In this document: one piece after another, positions 45,179-53,452 of the stretch
How the letters are laid out: every line of letters starts with the position of its first letter
How positions within the stretch are numbered: position 1 is the stretch's first letter
NCBI GenBank assembly: GCA_044372405.1
Contig: JBILRW010000004.1
Coordinates: 7,788-71,787 of the forward strand
Length of the DNA: 64,000 bases
Origin: CANGYM01 sp044372405
GTDB taxonomy: Bacteria > Pseudomonadota > Alphaproteobacteria > JAJTHO01 > CANGYM01
Reading direction: 5' to 3'
Made by a program: the position numbers and the translations under genes
Notes under the pieces: model-generated
Seen by the model: only the letters and a program-made list of their open reading frames with translations
Told to the model about the DNA's origin: nothing
Database searches by the model: none

Positions 45179-45517
45179 ATGAAACTTTTTCACAAAAAGA
45201 TTTTTCAAAAACCAAGTTACCGTATTCTTTTGGGTATTTTAGGTGTTGCCCTACTTATTTCTCTGTATTTTAGACATTTGTTTGTTTTTCCCCTCATGAC
45301 TGCGACGATTGTTTTGCCGATCAGGGCTCCTTTCCTTTTGTTTTCTAAAAGTATCTCATTGTATGAAATGGCTGCTTTTGCTAATTCTGTACTTTTAGGG
45401 TTGTGTTATGTGGCTTGGCGTAAACGCCGTCATGCGTGGTGGGTTGAGGTGCTTTGCGTTTTGGCTTTTTATCTGGCAATGGGGGCAGCCATTTTTAGTA
45501 TGGGGAATATGACGTAG
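45179..45517 (+). CDS. Small hypothetical membrane protein, low G+C
   Basis: A 112-residue protein with a basic start (MKLFHKKIFQKPSYR) and about four hydrophobic segments (ILLGILGVALLISLYF, FPLMTATIVLPIRAPFLLF, MAAFANSVLLGLCYVAW, WVEVLCVLAFYLAMGAAIF). No family is recognised. G+C is near 40%, well below the chromosome. The gene is enclosed by the 31-bp direct repeats, and its TAG stop touches the right copy. It may be read from the 23S promoter if the hairpin upstream leaks. Confidence 0.6.
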   Translation: MKLFHKKIFQKPSYRILLGILGVALLISLYFRHLFVFPLMTATIVLPIRAPFLLFSKSISLYEMAAFANSVLLGLCYVAWRKRRHAWWVEVLCVLAFYLAMGAAIFSMGNMT

Positions 45518-45547
45518 GGGTCAGTTATCATGTTTTTGGTGTGTTGC
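45517..45547. repeat. 31-bp direct repeat, right copy
   Basis: The partner of 45118-45148. Confidence 0.8.
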
Positions 45548-45552
45548 AGGAA

Positions 45553-45586
45553 AGAAAAAAGGGCCACAATGTGACCCTTTTTTTAG
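45553..45586. terminator. Bidirectional intrinsic terminator
   Basis: AAAAAAGGG and CCCTTTTTTT flank a CCACAATGTG stem-loop. It can end the rightward transcript from the 23S side and the leftward hypothetical gene, whose stop is at 45588. Confidence 0.75.
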
Positions 45587-45587
45587 G

Positions 45588-45872
45588 CTATTTGTTCTTC
45601 ATGCGAAGCTCATAGCCTTTGCTCATCAAATCTACCGCCGCGTAATCAAAAGTGACCTTTTTAATCTCTTCGGGGATCTCGCAGATCTCCGAAGAGATTT
45701 CTCTGGTATGACTCCCAAGGGGGAAGTGTATGTCAATTTTTTTCAGCCGCACGCCGGCGACTATGAAAAACTTCACCCATTCTTCAGGGATCTGTTCAAA
45801 AAGAGCCAGAGCGGCGTCCCACCCATCGGGGGTGTGGACGTTTTCCAAAAACTGGTCTATATTCATCTTCAT
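45588..45872 (-). CDS. Hypothetical protein, 94 residues
   Basis: A small acidic soluble protein (MKMNIDQFLENVHTPDGWDA at the start, EICEIPEEIKKVTFDYAAVD later). No signal peptide, membrane segment or family is seen. The terminator immediately after the stop and the A+T-rich composition support a real gene. It is part of the low-G+C island between the 23S gene and the Phd/VapC module. Confidence 0.55.
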   Translation of the reverse strand: MKMNIDQFLENVHTPDGWDAALALFEQIPEEWVKFFIVAGVRLKKIDIHFPLGSHTREISSEICEIPEEIKKVTFDYAAVDLMSKGYELRMKNK

Positions 45873-45923
45873 AATGAAAAAAAAACGCTTGACGCGTTAG
45901 GAAAGTTCCCCACCATTATGGCA

Positions 45924-45963
45924 GCGCAGCGCAGTCAAGATAAATTTTGTGTAAATTTTAGGC
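45924..45963. repeat. Short dispersed repeat, copy 1
   Basis: GCAGCGCAGTCAAGATAAAT and following T-rich bases recur inverted at 60174-60212. Confidence 0.7.
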
Positions 45964-46029
45964 AAGCGCCGACTAGACTTATTCAGGCCTGTATGATAAG
46001 CTAGAAAAATGATAAAGAAGGTAAACCTT

Positions 46030-46269
46030 ATGATGCAGATAGGGGCTTTTGAGGCCAAAAATCGTTTTTCGGAAATTTTGCGCTGGGTTGCGGAGGGTGA
46101 GGAAGTCACCATAACCCGCCATGGTAAAGTCGTGGCCGTCATCATGGACCCTGAACAGGGGCGGACCCAAAAAGCCTCTCAGGCTTTTAGACAGTGGGAA
46201 GCGTTGGCAGGCAGCATCAAGGCAACCCCCGGCGAAATCGCCGCATGGGTGAAAGACGGTCGTCCATGA
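46030..46269 (+). CDS. Phd/YefM-family antitoxin
   Basis: A 79-residue antitoxin with the Phd/YefM DNA-binding fold (QIGAFEAKNRFSEILRWVAE, then EEVTITRHGKVVAVI) and an acidic, flexible C-terminus. AAGG precedes ATG 46030. Its stop overlaps the start of the PIN toxin gene by 4 bp. Confidence 0.9.
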   Translation: MMQIGAFEAKNRFSEILRWVAEGEEVTITRHGKVVAVIMDPEQGRTQKASQAFRQWEALAGSIKATPGEIAAWVKDGRP

Positions 46270-46673
46270 ACCTTGTTTTGGACAGCTCGGTTGTCTTATC
46301 GGCCTTGCTGGCGGATGAACAGGCGGAGTATGCGTCCTTGATTATTGGCCGGTTGAAGCGTTGCGAAGTGTATGGTGTTGTGCCGTCCCTGTTTTTTATG
46401 GAAGCCGCCAACGGCCTTCTTATGGCGCACCGACGAAAAAGGGTGGGTCAAGACACGTTGATTCTGCTGTTGCAAACCCTCTCCATCATGCCTTTTGAGA
46501 GGATCGAAACACCGGATATTTTGCAAACAACCGCGCTGGCGCAAAAACACACCCTTACCGTTTATGATGCCACGTACCTGTCCATCGCTCTGCGTGGGGC
46601 TTTCCCGCTGGCGTCTTTGGATTCAGCCCTGCAAAAGGCAGCCCTGGCAGAGGGGATCTTTTATCAGCCCTAG
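46266..46673 (+). CDS. vapC: VapC-type PIN-domain toxin
   Basis: A 135-residue PIN ribonuclease: MNLVLDSSVVLSALLADEQA carries the first catalytic Asp, SLFFMEAANGLLMAHRR the conserved Glu, and VYDATYLSIALR plus LASLDSALQKAA the later acidic residues. The ATG is within the antitoxin stop codon region (46266), giving tight coupling. Phd-type antitoxins are a known alternative partner for PIN toxins. Confidence 0.92.
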   Translation: MNLVLDSSVVLSALLADEQAEYASLIIGRLKRCEVYGVVPSLFFMEAANGLLMAHRRKRVGQDTLILLLQTLSIMPFERIETPDILQTTALAQKHTLTVYDATYLSIALRGAFPLASLDSALQKAALAEGIFYQP

Positions 46674-46857
46674 TGTTTTCCGTTTCTGTCCATACGAACA
46701 CAAACCGCGTTCACCAAAAATTTTATTTTGAAAAAACGGAAAATTCCGCCATACTCTGCAACTATGACACGTTGTTCGGGCTACCGGATCTGCGTTCGCG
46801 TTGCTTGCCCGGTATGACGAAAAAATAAGAGGGGCTTGTTTTGATCGTAAATTGACC
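46674..46857. other. Intergenic stretch with a fragment of element B
   Basis: Around 46770-46826, TACCGGATCTGCGTTCGC and CCGGTATGACGAAAAA match the end of element B. Nothing else is recognised. Confidence 0.5.
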
Positions 46858-47586
46858 TCACAACACCGGCCCTGTTCCCTGGCCAACGCCTGGGGGATTT
46901 TTGAGGGATTTTTGGATAAAGGCCAGGGCGTCTTCGGCGGCCTGGGGCAAAGAGAGTCCGCGCGCCAGTCCTGTGGCCAGAGCGCTGGAAAGAATACAGC
47001 CCGTACCATGGGTGTGACGGGTGGGGATGCGGGGGTGAGAAAAACGGGTTTCTTTGCCCCCTTCCCTTAACACATTCACGATCATGGTGCCGTCTTCGTG
47101 TCCCCCCGTGATGAAAACAGCGGGGGCGTGAGACAGGGGGAGTAATGCGGCCTCTATGGTGTTGGGTGTCACGCAGGTGATGCGGGGCAGCAGGTCTTTT
47201 TTCAGGATAGACAGCCCGTCTTCATCAATGAGCGGGGCCCCATGACTGGCCCAGAGTATGGGATCCAGCACCACGGGACACGAAACCTGATCCAAAATTG
47301 TTACCAAACATCGGGCAAGGGCGCCGCTGCCCATCATGCCGATTTTGATGGCTTGGGGCGGTGTATCCGCCAGCAGGGTTTCCACTTGATCCTGAAACAG
47401 CGCGGCGTCCGTGGGCACAATCCGTCCCACCGTCAACGTGTTTTGCACCGTTTGCGCCGTGATCACCGCCAGGGCGTAGCCCCCCAGGGCGTGAATGGTT
47501 TTCACATCCACCAAAACGCCCGCGCCGCCGCCGGGATCAAAGCCCGCCAGGGACAAAACAACGGGGGGTTTGGGGGATTCAGACAT
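46858..47586 (-). CDS. thiD: Hydroxymethylpyrimidine (phosphate) kinase
   Basis: ThiD phosphorylates HMP and HMP-P for thiamine synthesis. The 242-residue ribokinase-fold protein has LSLAGFDPGGGAGVLVDVKT and ALAVITAQTVQNT, then VFITGGHEDG and the anion-hole motif HGTGCILSSALATGLARG. The start at 47586 (MSESPKPP) overlaps the end of xerD by 8 bp. Other thi genes are not nearby. Confidence 0.95.
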   Translation of the reverse strand: MSESPKPPVVLSLAGFDPGGGAGVLVDVKTIHALGGYALAVITAQTVQNTLTVGRIVPTDAALFQDQVETLLADTPPQAIKIGMMGSGALARCLVTILDQVSCPVVLDPILWASHGAPLIDEDGLSILKKDLLPRITCVTPNTIEAALLPLSHAPAVFITGGHEDGTMIVNVLREGGKETRFSHPRIPTRHTHGTGCILSSALATGLARGLSLPQAAEDALAFIQKSLKNPPGVGQGTGPVL

Positions 47587-48514
47587 TGTCCCCCTGGGGT
47601 AAAACAGCGCTTTGGCCCAGCGGGTGACAGGTTTGCAGGGTATCCCGCAAATGATCATCGGGAATGTGGGTATAAATCTGGGTGGTGGAGAGATCTTCAT
47701 GACGCAAAATGGCCTGGAGTGTGGGCAGATCGACGCCCCGATGCAGCAAATGCGTGGCCAAAGAATGCCGCAAAACGTGGGCCGACAGGGGGGGAAGGCC
47801 CACCTTGGCCGCTAAATTTTTAAGTTTCAGATCCAGCTGCTGGCGGGTGACGTGCCCCTGGCGACTGCGAGCGGGAAACAAAAACGGGCTTTGGGGGCGG
47901 GATAAAAAATGGGGACGGACGGCCTGATAGGCCCGCAAAGCCTCTGCCGTCCCGACGGTTAGGGGCAAAAGGCGTTCTTTGCCCCCCTTTCCCGTGACCA
48001 TGAGAGAACTCAGATCTTTGGACAGGGCCGAAAGCGGCAGCGAAACCAGCTCACTGGCGCGAAGGCCAACGCCATACAGAAGCTCCAGCATGGCCAGCAG
48101 GCGTTTGTCCTCTGGCGTTAAGGCCCGCTGCAACCAGGCAAAAAGACAGGCCACGTGGTCTTCGGTTAAATAATGGGGGATGGGGCGGGGTTGCGCGGGG
48201 GTTTTCAGGGATTTTGTGGGGTTATCGGGCCGGATGCCTTCCGTTTGTAAAAACAAAAAAAATTGACGCAGAGCCGTAATGGCGCGGCTGCGGCTTCGGG
48301 GGCTAAGGGAGAGGGCCTGAACATAGGCGATGATGTCCTCAGCCGTAACAGATTCCATGGGTTTTTGTGTTTTTTCCAAAAAAAAGCCAATATCCCGACG
48401 ATACGCCATAAGGGTATTGGGCGCAGCATTGCGTTCAATGGCCATCATGTCCAAAAAACGCCCCAAGAAGGTCGGCGATACCGGCGCAGCAAAATCAATG
48501 ATCTCCGTGGTCAT
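47579..48514 (-). CDS. xerD: Tyrosine recombinase XerC/XerD
   Basis: Xer recombinases resolve chromosome dimers at dif. The 311-residue protein has the SAM-like N-terminal core-binding domain (FLDMMAIERNAAPNTLMAYR) and the catalytic residues Arg in GVGLRASEL, Lys in GKGGKERLLPL, HVLRHS, and the nucleophile in TTQIYTHI. It is closer in pattern to XerD. The start at 48514 overlaps the zf-CHCC gene upstream by 20 bp. No dif-like site was identified in the window. Confidence 0.92.
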   Translation of the reverse strand: MTTEIIDFAAPVSPTFLGRFLDMMAIERNAAPNTLMAYRRDIGFFLEKTQKPMESVTAEDIIAYVQALSLSPRSRSRAITALRQFFLFLQTEGIRPDNPTKSLKTPAQPRPIPHYLTEDHVACLFAWLQRALTPEDKRLLAMLELLYGVGLRASELVSLPLSALSKDLSSLMVTGKGGKERLLPLTVGTAEALRAYQAVRPHFLSRPQSPFLFPARSRQGHVTRQQLDLKLKNLAAKVGLPPLSAHVLRHSLATHLLHRGVDLPTLQAILRHEDLSTTQIYTHIPDDHLRDTLQTCHPLGQSAVLPQGDNV

Positions 48515-48716
48515 GATCCCCTGCCCCCGATACCAAACGAAAGGTCCGGCTGCAATACGGACAGACGATTTGCCTTTGAGATCCCATGGCCAGATAAACC
48601 TTTGGATGTCCCAAGGGCCCGCCGCCGCCATCACATGAGGGACGCGGGGTTTTGACATCAATAACCTCGAAGGCATCCGCGTTTGGAGGGGTCAGGGGTG
48701 AAACGGATGGGATCAT
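48495..48716 (-). CDS. zf-CHCC zinc-finger protein (NDUFS6-like)
   Basis: A 73-residue protein whose second half carries the zinc ligands of the CHCC family: CDGGGGPLGHPKVYLAMGSQ, then IVCPYCSRTFRL. It ends in a His/Asp-rich tail (GAGDHDHGDH). This domain is shared by the mitochondrial complex I subunit NDUFS6 and small alphaproteobacterial proteins. It overlaps the start of xerD by 20 bp and is likely the first gene of a zf-CHCC/xerD/thiD operon. Confidence 0.85.
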   Translation of the reverse strand: MIPSVSPLTPPNADAFEVIDVKTPRPSCDGGGGPLGHPKVYLAMGSQRQIVCPYCSRTFRLVSGAGDHDHGDH

Positions 48717-48841
48717 GATACGGGGTTTCCTGGATTTTTCCTGTTTTTTATAAAGGGGTTTGGGGGAAAAATCAATGGGAGGGTTTAAGTGTTTGTTTTT
48801 AGCCTTTCCTTAAAGAATTGGCTTTTATAGTCATAGGATTC

Positions 48842-48962
48842 GGGACTTAGGCAAAACCTTGCGTCTGGCGAGCGCAGCGAAGCAATCCAGAAATGCCGAT
48901 ACCGGAAAAACTGGATTGCCACGCCTCCTACGGAGGCTCGCAATGACGTTTTGCGTAAGTCA
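48842..48962. repeat. Element A, copy 7 (type-1 ends)
   Basis: Its ends GGGACTTAGGCAAAACC and GTTTTGCGTAAGTC flank the usual core. It lies just upstream of the 202-residue hypothetical gene. Confidence 0.9.
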
Positions 48963-49002
48963 TAGGATTGTTTTGGGAAGCCATAGAGGAACCACAACCA
49001 CC

Positions 49003-49611
49003 ATGCGGGTCAAGGTTATTGAGTGTCATCACCAAGGGACCCTATCCATGGACGGGTTATCCGATCTGTTATCGGCGCGTTTTTTGATGCACAAGCATGA
49101 TTTGTTTGCGGTGGATGAGGACGGAAAACAGGCTGTTTGGTTGCAAAATTATTACCGCATGAACCCACCGGCGGTTCTGGTTGGTAAAGGGAATGTGGAA
49201 ATTTCTCCCCTGGCGATTTTATCGCTGTGCCGGAAAGCCAGCCTGGAATTTTTGCGCGAGATCAAAGAATCCCTGAACCAATACAAGCAAAGCATTGCCC
49301 ATATTAAAAAAGCCGTTCACGTGCCCAGTGGGGGGGAGGTGTGTATTGAACCCAGCCATATGCTGCTGGAGACCTCCGACAGCCAAGTCTTAATCACCTT
49401 GGTGCGTCAAGGGGAACAGGGGATTTTGGTTCTGGATAACATGGTGCCCCGTGTCGGAGATACCCTAACGGCGGAGGCCTTTGCCCAGAAAAAAGCCATT
49501 TATTATCATGATTCCACGGGGCTAAATCATGATATTGTGGCGTTTCACTTGCGGGACCACCCGGATGATCCGGGGCATGAGGTGCATGTTTTAATTAAGG
49601 TGCAGCTTTAA
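49003..49611 (+). CDS. Hypothetical protein, 202 residues
   Basis: A soluble protein without signal peptide or recognised domain. It opens MRVKVIECHHQGTLSMDGLS and has a helical, Lys-rich middle (FLREIKESLNQYKQSIAHIK) and beta-rich ends (HEVHVLIKVQL). The base composition is like that of its neighbours, so it appears native. GAGGAA lies 13 bp before the ATG, farther than usual. The frame continues upstream through element A, which I discount. It overlaps the end of recJ by 17 bp, convergently. Confidence 0.7.
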   Translation: MRVKVIECHHQGTLSMDGLSDLLSARFLMHKHDLFAVDEDGKQAVWLQNYYRMNPPAVLVGKGNVEISPLAILSLCRKASLEFLREIKESLNQYKQSIAHIKKAVHVPSGGEVCIEPSHMLLETSDSQVLITLVRQGEQGILVLDNMVPRVGDTLTAEAFAQKKAIYYHDSTGLNHDIVAFHLRDHPDDPGHEVHVLIKVQL

Positions 49612-51355
49612 CATCCTCAATGATCACCTGAACGGTGGGCGTGCTGCCCCAGGTGTCTTTTTTTAAGGTTCCGGCCACCGAAAGAGGTTTTCCCCGACTG
49701 TTAAGTAAGGCCTGACCCATGGGATGATCGGCGCAGCGAAAGGCAATGGCCTTGGATGACCAAGCACGCTGGGGATCCTTCAGCTGACACCGCACATGGG
49801 CCCCGCCCACAACACCCGCAAAGGACACCACCACCTGATGAAACGCAAAACGCGGCTGGGGGTTGCCCACGCCAAAGGGCGAAAGGCGCTCAATCTGCTC
49901 CACCAAAGACAGATTGGCGGCGGTGAGCGGTAGCGATAAATCCAAATCCAAGAGCGGGCGAATGTTATCCCGGGCAATAATTTCGCCAATGCGGGATTCA
50001 AAAAACGCATGGGCCGCTGTCAGTTGATCCGCTGTCACGCTAAAGCCCCCCGCCATGGCATGGCCGCCGCCGGCCAGCAAGATCCCCTCTTGCCGCGCCG
50101 CCAGGATCATCTGCCCCAGGTGAATGCCCCGAATGGATCGGCAAGAGGCCTTGGCAATCCCCTTATCATCCAGCGCCAAAACCACCGCAGGTTTGTGGTA
50201 ACGATCCTTTAGCCGGCTGGCTACAATGCCGATAACACCCGGATGCCAGCCCTGGCCATAGACCCAGATCATGCTGCCGGTGGTGCCCTCGGCCTGGCGG
50301 ATGGCTTGATCCAGGATATCGGCTTCGATGGTTTTGCGCTCGGCATTGTGCAGGGCCAGGGCCTGGGAATACACCATGGCTTGCTGCGCATCATCACAGC
50401 TGAGCAATTTCGACCCCATATCCGATTGCCCCACGCGGCCCCCGGCATTGATATGGGGGCCCAGGATAAAGCCCAGGTGATAGGGGCTGGGGGCCTCGTC
50501 CAAACGAGCCACATCAGAAAGGACCTTTAGCCCCATGTTCATGCGGCGGCCCAACACCTTCAGCCCCTGGGAAACAAAGGCGCGGTTGATGCCATGCAGT
50601 GGCACCACATCACACACCGTTCCCAGCGCCACAATATCCAAGAGCAAGAGTAAATTAGGCTCGGGCTGGGTTTCAAAAAAGCCTTCTTTTTTTAATGTTT
50701 GATTTAACGCCACCAAAAACAAAAACGTCACCCCCACCGCCGCCAGGTGACCGCAGGGGCTGTCTTCATCCAAACGATTGGGATTCACCACGGCCACGGC
50801 GGGGGGCAAGGCGCTTTCCCCCACGTGATGGTCAATGACAATAACATCCAGCCCCAAATCCCGGGCATAGCCCAGGGGATCATGGGCCACAATGCCGCAA
50901 TCAACGGTAATGACCACCTTCATCCCCAGAGCCTTCAGTTTATCAAACGCCCCCCGATTGGGGCCGTAGCCCTCTGCCATACGGTCCGGAATATACACCG
51001 TCAGCGGCCGGCCCAGCATACTCATATAGCGTTTCAGCAGCGCCGATGATGTCGCCCCATCCACATCGTAATCCCCAAAAACGGCGATGGCGTCTTTGTT
51101 TTTCAGGGCGGCCACCATGCGGGTGACGGCGCGGTCCATGTCCTTTAGGTGGAACGGATCGGGGAGTAACTCCTTCAGCCGGGGATTCAAAAAAACGGCT
51201 GCCGTTTCCAGGGCAATGCCGCGAATGGCCAACAGTTTCCCCACAACCTCTGGCACGCCATGCCGCTGTGCCAGGGCCAAGGCCGTGCGGTCTGAATAGG
51301 GCTTCAGCGACCACAGCCGACCCGTCAGGGAAAGCGATTCATCCAATACATCCAT
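49595..51355 (-). CDS. recJ: Single-stranded-DNA-specific 5'-3' exonuclease RecJ
   Basis: RecJ degrades 5' single strands in recombination and repair. The 586-residue protein has the DHH motifs (VFGDYDVDGATSSALL, ITVDCG, VIDHHVGE), the DHHA1 GGGHAMAGGFSV motif, and a C-terminal OB-like domain (ERLSPFGVGNPQPRFAF). The start at 51355 (MDVLDESL) was chosen over one five codons earlier. It is ~25 bp from a 22-bp direct repeat that bounds the next gene. Confidence 0.95.
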   Translation of the reverse strand: MDVLDESLSLTGRLWSLKPYSDRTALALAQRHGVPEVVGKLLAIRGIALETAAVFLNPRLKELLPDPFHLKDMDRAVTRMVAALKNKDAIAVFGDYDVDGATSSALLKRYMSMLGRPLTVYIPDRMAEGYGPNRGAFDKLKALGMKVVITVDCGIVAHDPLGYARDLGLDVIVIDHHVGESALPPAVAVVNPNRLDEDSPCGHLAAVGVTFLFLVALNQTLKKEGFFETQPEPNLLLLLDIVALGTVCDVVPLHGINRAFVSQGLKVLGRRMNMGLKVLSDVARLDEAPSPYHLGFILGPHINAGGRVGQSDMGSKLLSCDDAQQAMVYSQALALHNAERKTIEADILDQAIRQAEGTTGSMIWVYGQGWHPGVIGIVASRLKDRYHKPAVVLALDDKGIAKASCRSIRGIHLGQMILAARQEGILLAGGGHAMAGGFSVTADQLTAAHAFFESRIGEIIARDNIRPLLDLDLSLPLTAANLSLVEQIERLSPFGVGNPQPRFAFHQVVVSFAGVVGGAHVRCQLKDPQRAWSSKAIAFRCADHPMGQALLNSRGKPLSVAGTLKKDTWGSTPTVQVIIEDVKAAP

Positions 51356-51375
51356 AAAACATCCCTTCAAGCAGG

Positions 51376-51397
51376 GGCATCATAGCAAAGTTTGGGG
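51376..51397. repeat. 22-bp direct repeat, left copy
   Basis: GGCATCATAGCAAAGTTTGG plus two G; identical to 51923-51944. It supplies the stop codon of the gene between them. Confidence 0.9.
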
Positions 51398-51892
51398 CCA
51401 AGTGATGGATTTCATGCGATCTCGTGCGGACTGAGAAATAAAATAACAATCTCCCTCGTCATACTTAGCACCCCAAATGTCGCACTTAGGAAATATCCTT
51501 TCAACACATTGAAGCCACTCCATCTCAACGCCGCAGCCCACCAGTTCCAAACGCTTTAAATTCGAGAGAGGCCTTATCCAATCCGTGCTAGAGGGAATCT
51601 GAAGGCATATTAAAGTAAGAGCCTCTAAATTCACCAATGATCCTAGAGCATAAAACAAATTGTGATCAAATTTTTTTTCGAATATCGCTTTGTATTTGCG
51701 ATTAAGTTTATTTGGGTATTTCTGATTCAGATAATATTCGAATGCGTCATCTTCGTATTCGATATCGATAACCAAGCGATTAATGTCTGGGGGAATCTCT
51801 GAGAAGTTCGTGCATTCCTGGCCATTAAAGACTCTAAAAATATTTTCACATTTTTCATAAGAAAACTTCGTTGTAAAAGCGGATTTAGCCAT
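51380..51892 (-). CDS. Hypothetical protein with leucine-rich-repeat-like stretch, low G+C
   Basis: A 170-residue protein. The middle (ALGSLVNLEALTLICLQIPS, then IRPLSNLKRLELVGCGVEME) has the spacing of two leucine-rich repeats, and the front is acidic (VIDIEYEDDAFEYYLNQKYP). G+C is about 40%, against over 55% in recJ. It is enclosed by perfect 22-bp direct repeats and lies immediately beyond the 3' end of tRNA-Cys, which points to insertion. AGGG precedes the ATG at 51892. The function is unknown. Confidence 0.65.
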   Translation of the reverse strand: MAKSAFTTKFSYEKCENIFRVFNGQECTNFSEIPPDINRLVIDIEYEDDAFEYYLNQKYPNKLNRKYKAIFEKKFDHNLFYALGSLVNLEALTLICLQIPSSTDWIRPLSNLKRLELVGCGVEMEWLQCVERIFPKCDIWGAKYDEGDCYFISQSARDRMKSITWPQTLL

Positions 51893-51922
51893 AAGCCCTA
51901 AGCACGAAAAACTGTTGAAAGT

Positions 51923-51944
51923 GGCATCATAGCAAAGTTTGGGG
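51923..51944. repeat. 22-bp direct repeat, right copy
   Basis: Identical to 51376-51397; 33 bp from the tRNA-Cys 3' end. Confidence 0.9.
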
Positions 51945-51976
51945 GAAGGGACAGGGGGGATCATGGAAAAAAACTT

Positions 51977-52050
51977 TGGAGGCTCGGAAGGGAATCGAAC
52001 CCCCGTACAAGGATTTGCAGTCCTCTACATCACCACTCTGCCACCGAGCC
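51977..52050 (-). tRNA. tRNA-Cys (anticodon GCA)
   Basis: A 74-nt cloverleaf: acceptor GGCTCGG/CCGAGCC, anticodon arm AGGA-CTGCAAA-TCCT, T-arm GGGGGTTCGATTCCC, discriminator U as expected for Cys, and encoded CCA. Confidence 0.96.
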
Positions 52051-52102
52051 TTGCATGATTCATTTTATAAAGACCCTGCCGTTAAAAAGCAAGATGATTG
52101 TG

Positions 52103-52220
52103 GAATTTACGCAGAACGTCATTGCGAGCCTCCGTAGGAGGCGTGGCAATCCAGTCTTTTGTGGCGGCATTTCTGGGTTGCTTCGCTGCGCTCGCAATGA
52201 CGAACACTTTGCGTAAGTCA
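52103..52220. repeat. Element A, copy 8 (type-1 ends)
   Basis: ATTTACGCAGAACGTCATTG and its complement GCGTAAGT bound the usual core. Confidence 0.9.
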
Positions 52221-52238
52221 TTGATTGCAAAGGACTTT

Positions 52239-52276
52239 CTGTCACCTGTCACCTGTCACCTGTCCCCCGTCACCTG
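52239..52276. repeat. 7-nt array (GTGACAG family), single arm, overlapping coaBC
   Basis: About five units, read as CTGTCAC on the plus strand. It supplies the last codons (GDR) and TGA of coaBC. Confidence 0.88.
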
Positions 52277-53443
52277 ATCCCACACCATGCTGGCCAGGCT
52301 TTCTTTACTTTGGCGGGGAAAGGGGATTTCGTGATGCTCGGTGATGAGGGTTAAGGCATTGTCGGGGCTGTCAAAGGCGGGGGCATCGGGGGTGTGGGTG
52401 TTGGCCAGGATGATGTCACAGTTTTTTTGAATACGTTTGGCGGCCGCTTTGGCCAGGGTGTCCTCAGTTTGGGCGGCAAAGCCAATGACGCACCGGGGCC
52501 GTTGCCCCGCGGGCAGGGCCGCGAGGGTGGCCAGGACATCCACCGTGGGCACCAGGGTTAGGGTCAGGGGGTTGGTTTTGGGGCGTTTGCCGGAACAAAC
52601 ATCTTCACACCGGTAATCCGCCACGGCGGCCACAGCCAGGCAATAATCAAAGGGCTGGGGGCGGTTTTGAATTTGGGCGAGGGCGGCGGAGCGCATAGCT
52701 TCTGCCGTGGGGGTTTTGATATAGTGAATGCGGGGGGACGTTGGGCGGGGGGCGGTGGTAAACCCCTCCAAAATCACCACCTCCGCCCCGCGTTCGGCGG
52801 CGGCTGCTGCCAGGGCATAGCCCATCTGGCCGCTGCTGGCATTGCTGAGGAAACGCACGGGATCCAGCGGTTCCCGCGTCGCCCCCACGGTGAGGAGCAC
52901 CGATTTTCCGGTTAACGTTAGCGGCGCCAGCAGCGCCCCCACAATGGTTTCGGGCTCGGCCATGCGGCCCTGCCCTTCTTCCCCGCAGGCGGCCTCACCC
53001 ACGGCGGGTTCAATGACAGAGATGCCGCGTTTTTTTAGGGTTTCTATATTGGCTTGCGTGGCGGCGTGGGCGTACATGGCGGGATTCATGGCCGGTGCAA
53101 CCCACACGGGGGCCGTTGTGGCCAGCAAGACCGCACGGGCCAGATCATCCGCCGCCCCCATGGCCATGGTGGCCAGAAAATCAGCGGAGGCCGGCGCCAC
53201 AAGCACAACATCGGCCTCCCGCGCCAGGCGGATGTGGCCCATGGTGGCTTCATCGGTCAGGGAAAACAAATCGGTATAGACGGGATGCCCGCTTAGGGCT
53301 GAGAGGGTCAGCGGACTGATGAACTGCTGGGCCCCCGATGTCATGATCACCTGAACGCTGTGGCCCTGTTTTTGGAGCAGGCGCAGGACCTCGCAGGCCT
53401 TATACGCCGCAACGCTGCCGGTGATGATTAAGAGAACGCGCAT
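52256..53443 (-). CDS. coaBC: Bifunctional phosphopantothenoylcysteine decarboxylase/synthetase
   Basis: CoaBC joins cysteine to 4'-phosphopantothenate and decarboxylates the product in CoA synthesis. The 395-residue protein has the flavin-binding CoaC half (GSVAAYKACEVLR, APASADF, APAMNPAMY) and the CoaB half (TVGATREPLDPVRFLSNASS, AAVADYR, CVIGFAAQTED). The C-terminus VTGDR and its stop come from a 7-nt repeat array, as in anmK. Confidence 0.96.
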   Translation of the reverse strand: MRVLLIITGSVAAYKACEVLRLLQKQGHSVQVIMTSGAQQFISPLTLSALSGHPVYTDLFSLTDEATMGHIRLAREADVVLVAPASADFLATMAMGAADDLARAVLLATTAPVWVAPAMNPAMYAHAATQANIETLKKRGISVIEPAVGEAACGEEGQGRMAEPETIVGALLAPLTLTGKSVLLTVGATREPLDPVRFLSNASSGQMGYALAAAAAERGAEVVILEGFTTAPRPTSPRIHYIKTPTAEAMRSAALAQIQNRPQPFDYCLAVAAVADYRCEDVCSGKRPKTNPLTLTLVPTVDVLATLAALPAGQRPRCVIGFAAQTEDTLAKAAAKRIQKNCDIILANTHTPDAPAFDSPDNALTLITEHHEIPFPRQSKESLASMVWDQVTGDR

Positions 53444-53452
53444 GTCCTGCCT

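Noticed and set aside
45037..45180. 5S rRNA gene after 23S
   Set aside because: No stretch matches the 5S consensus; the region holds only a hairpin and a repeat.
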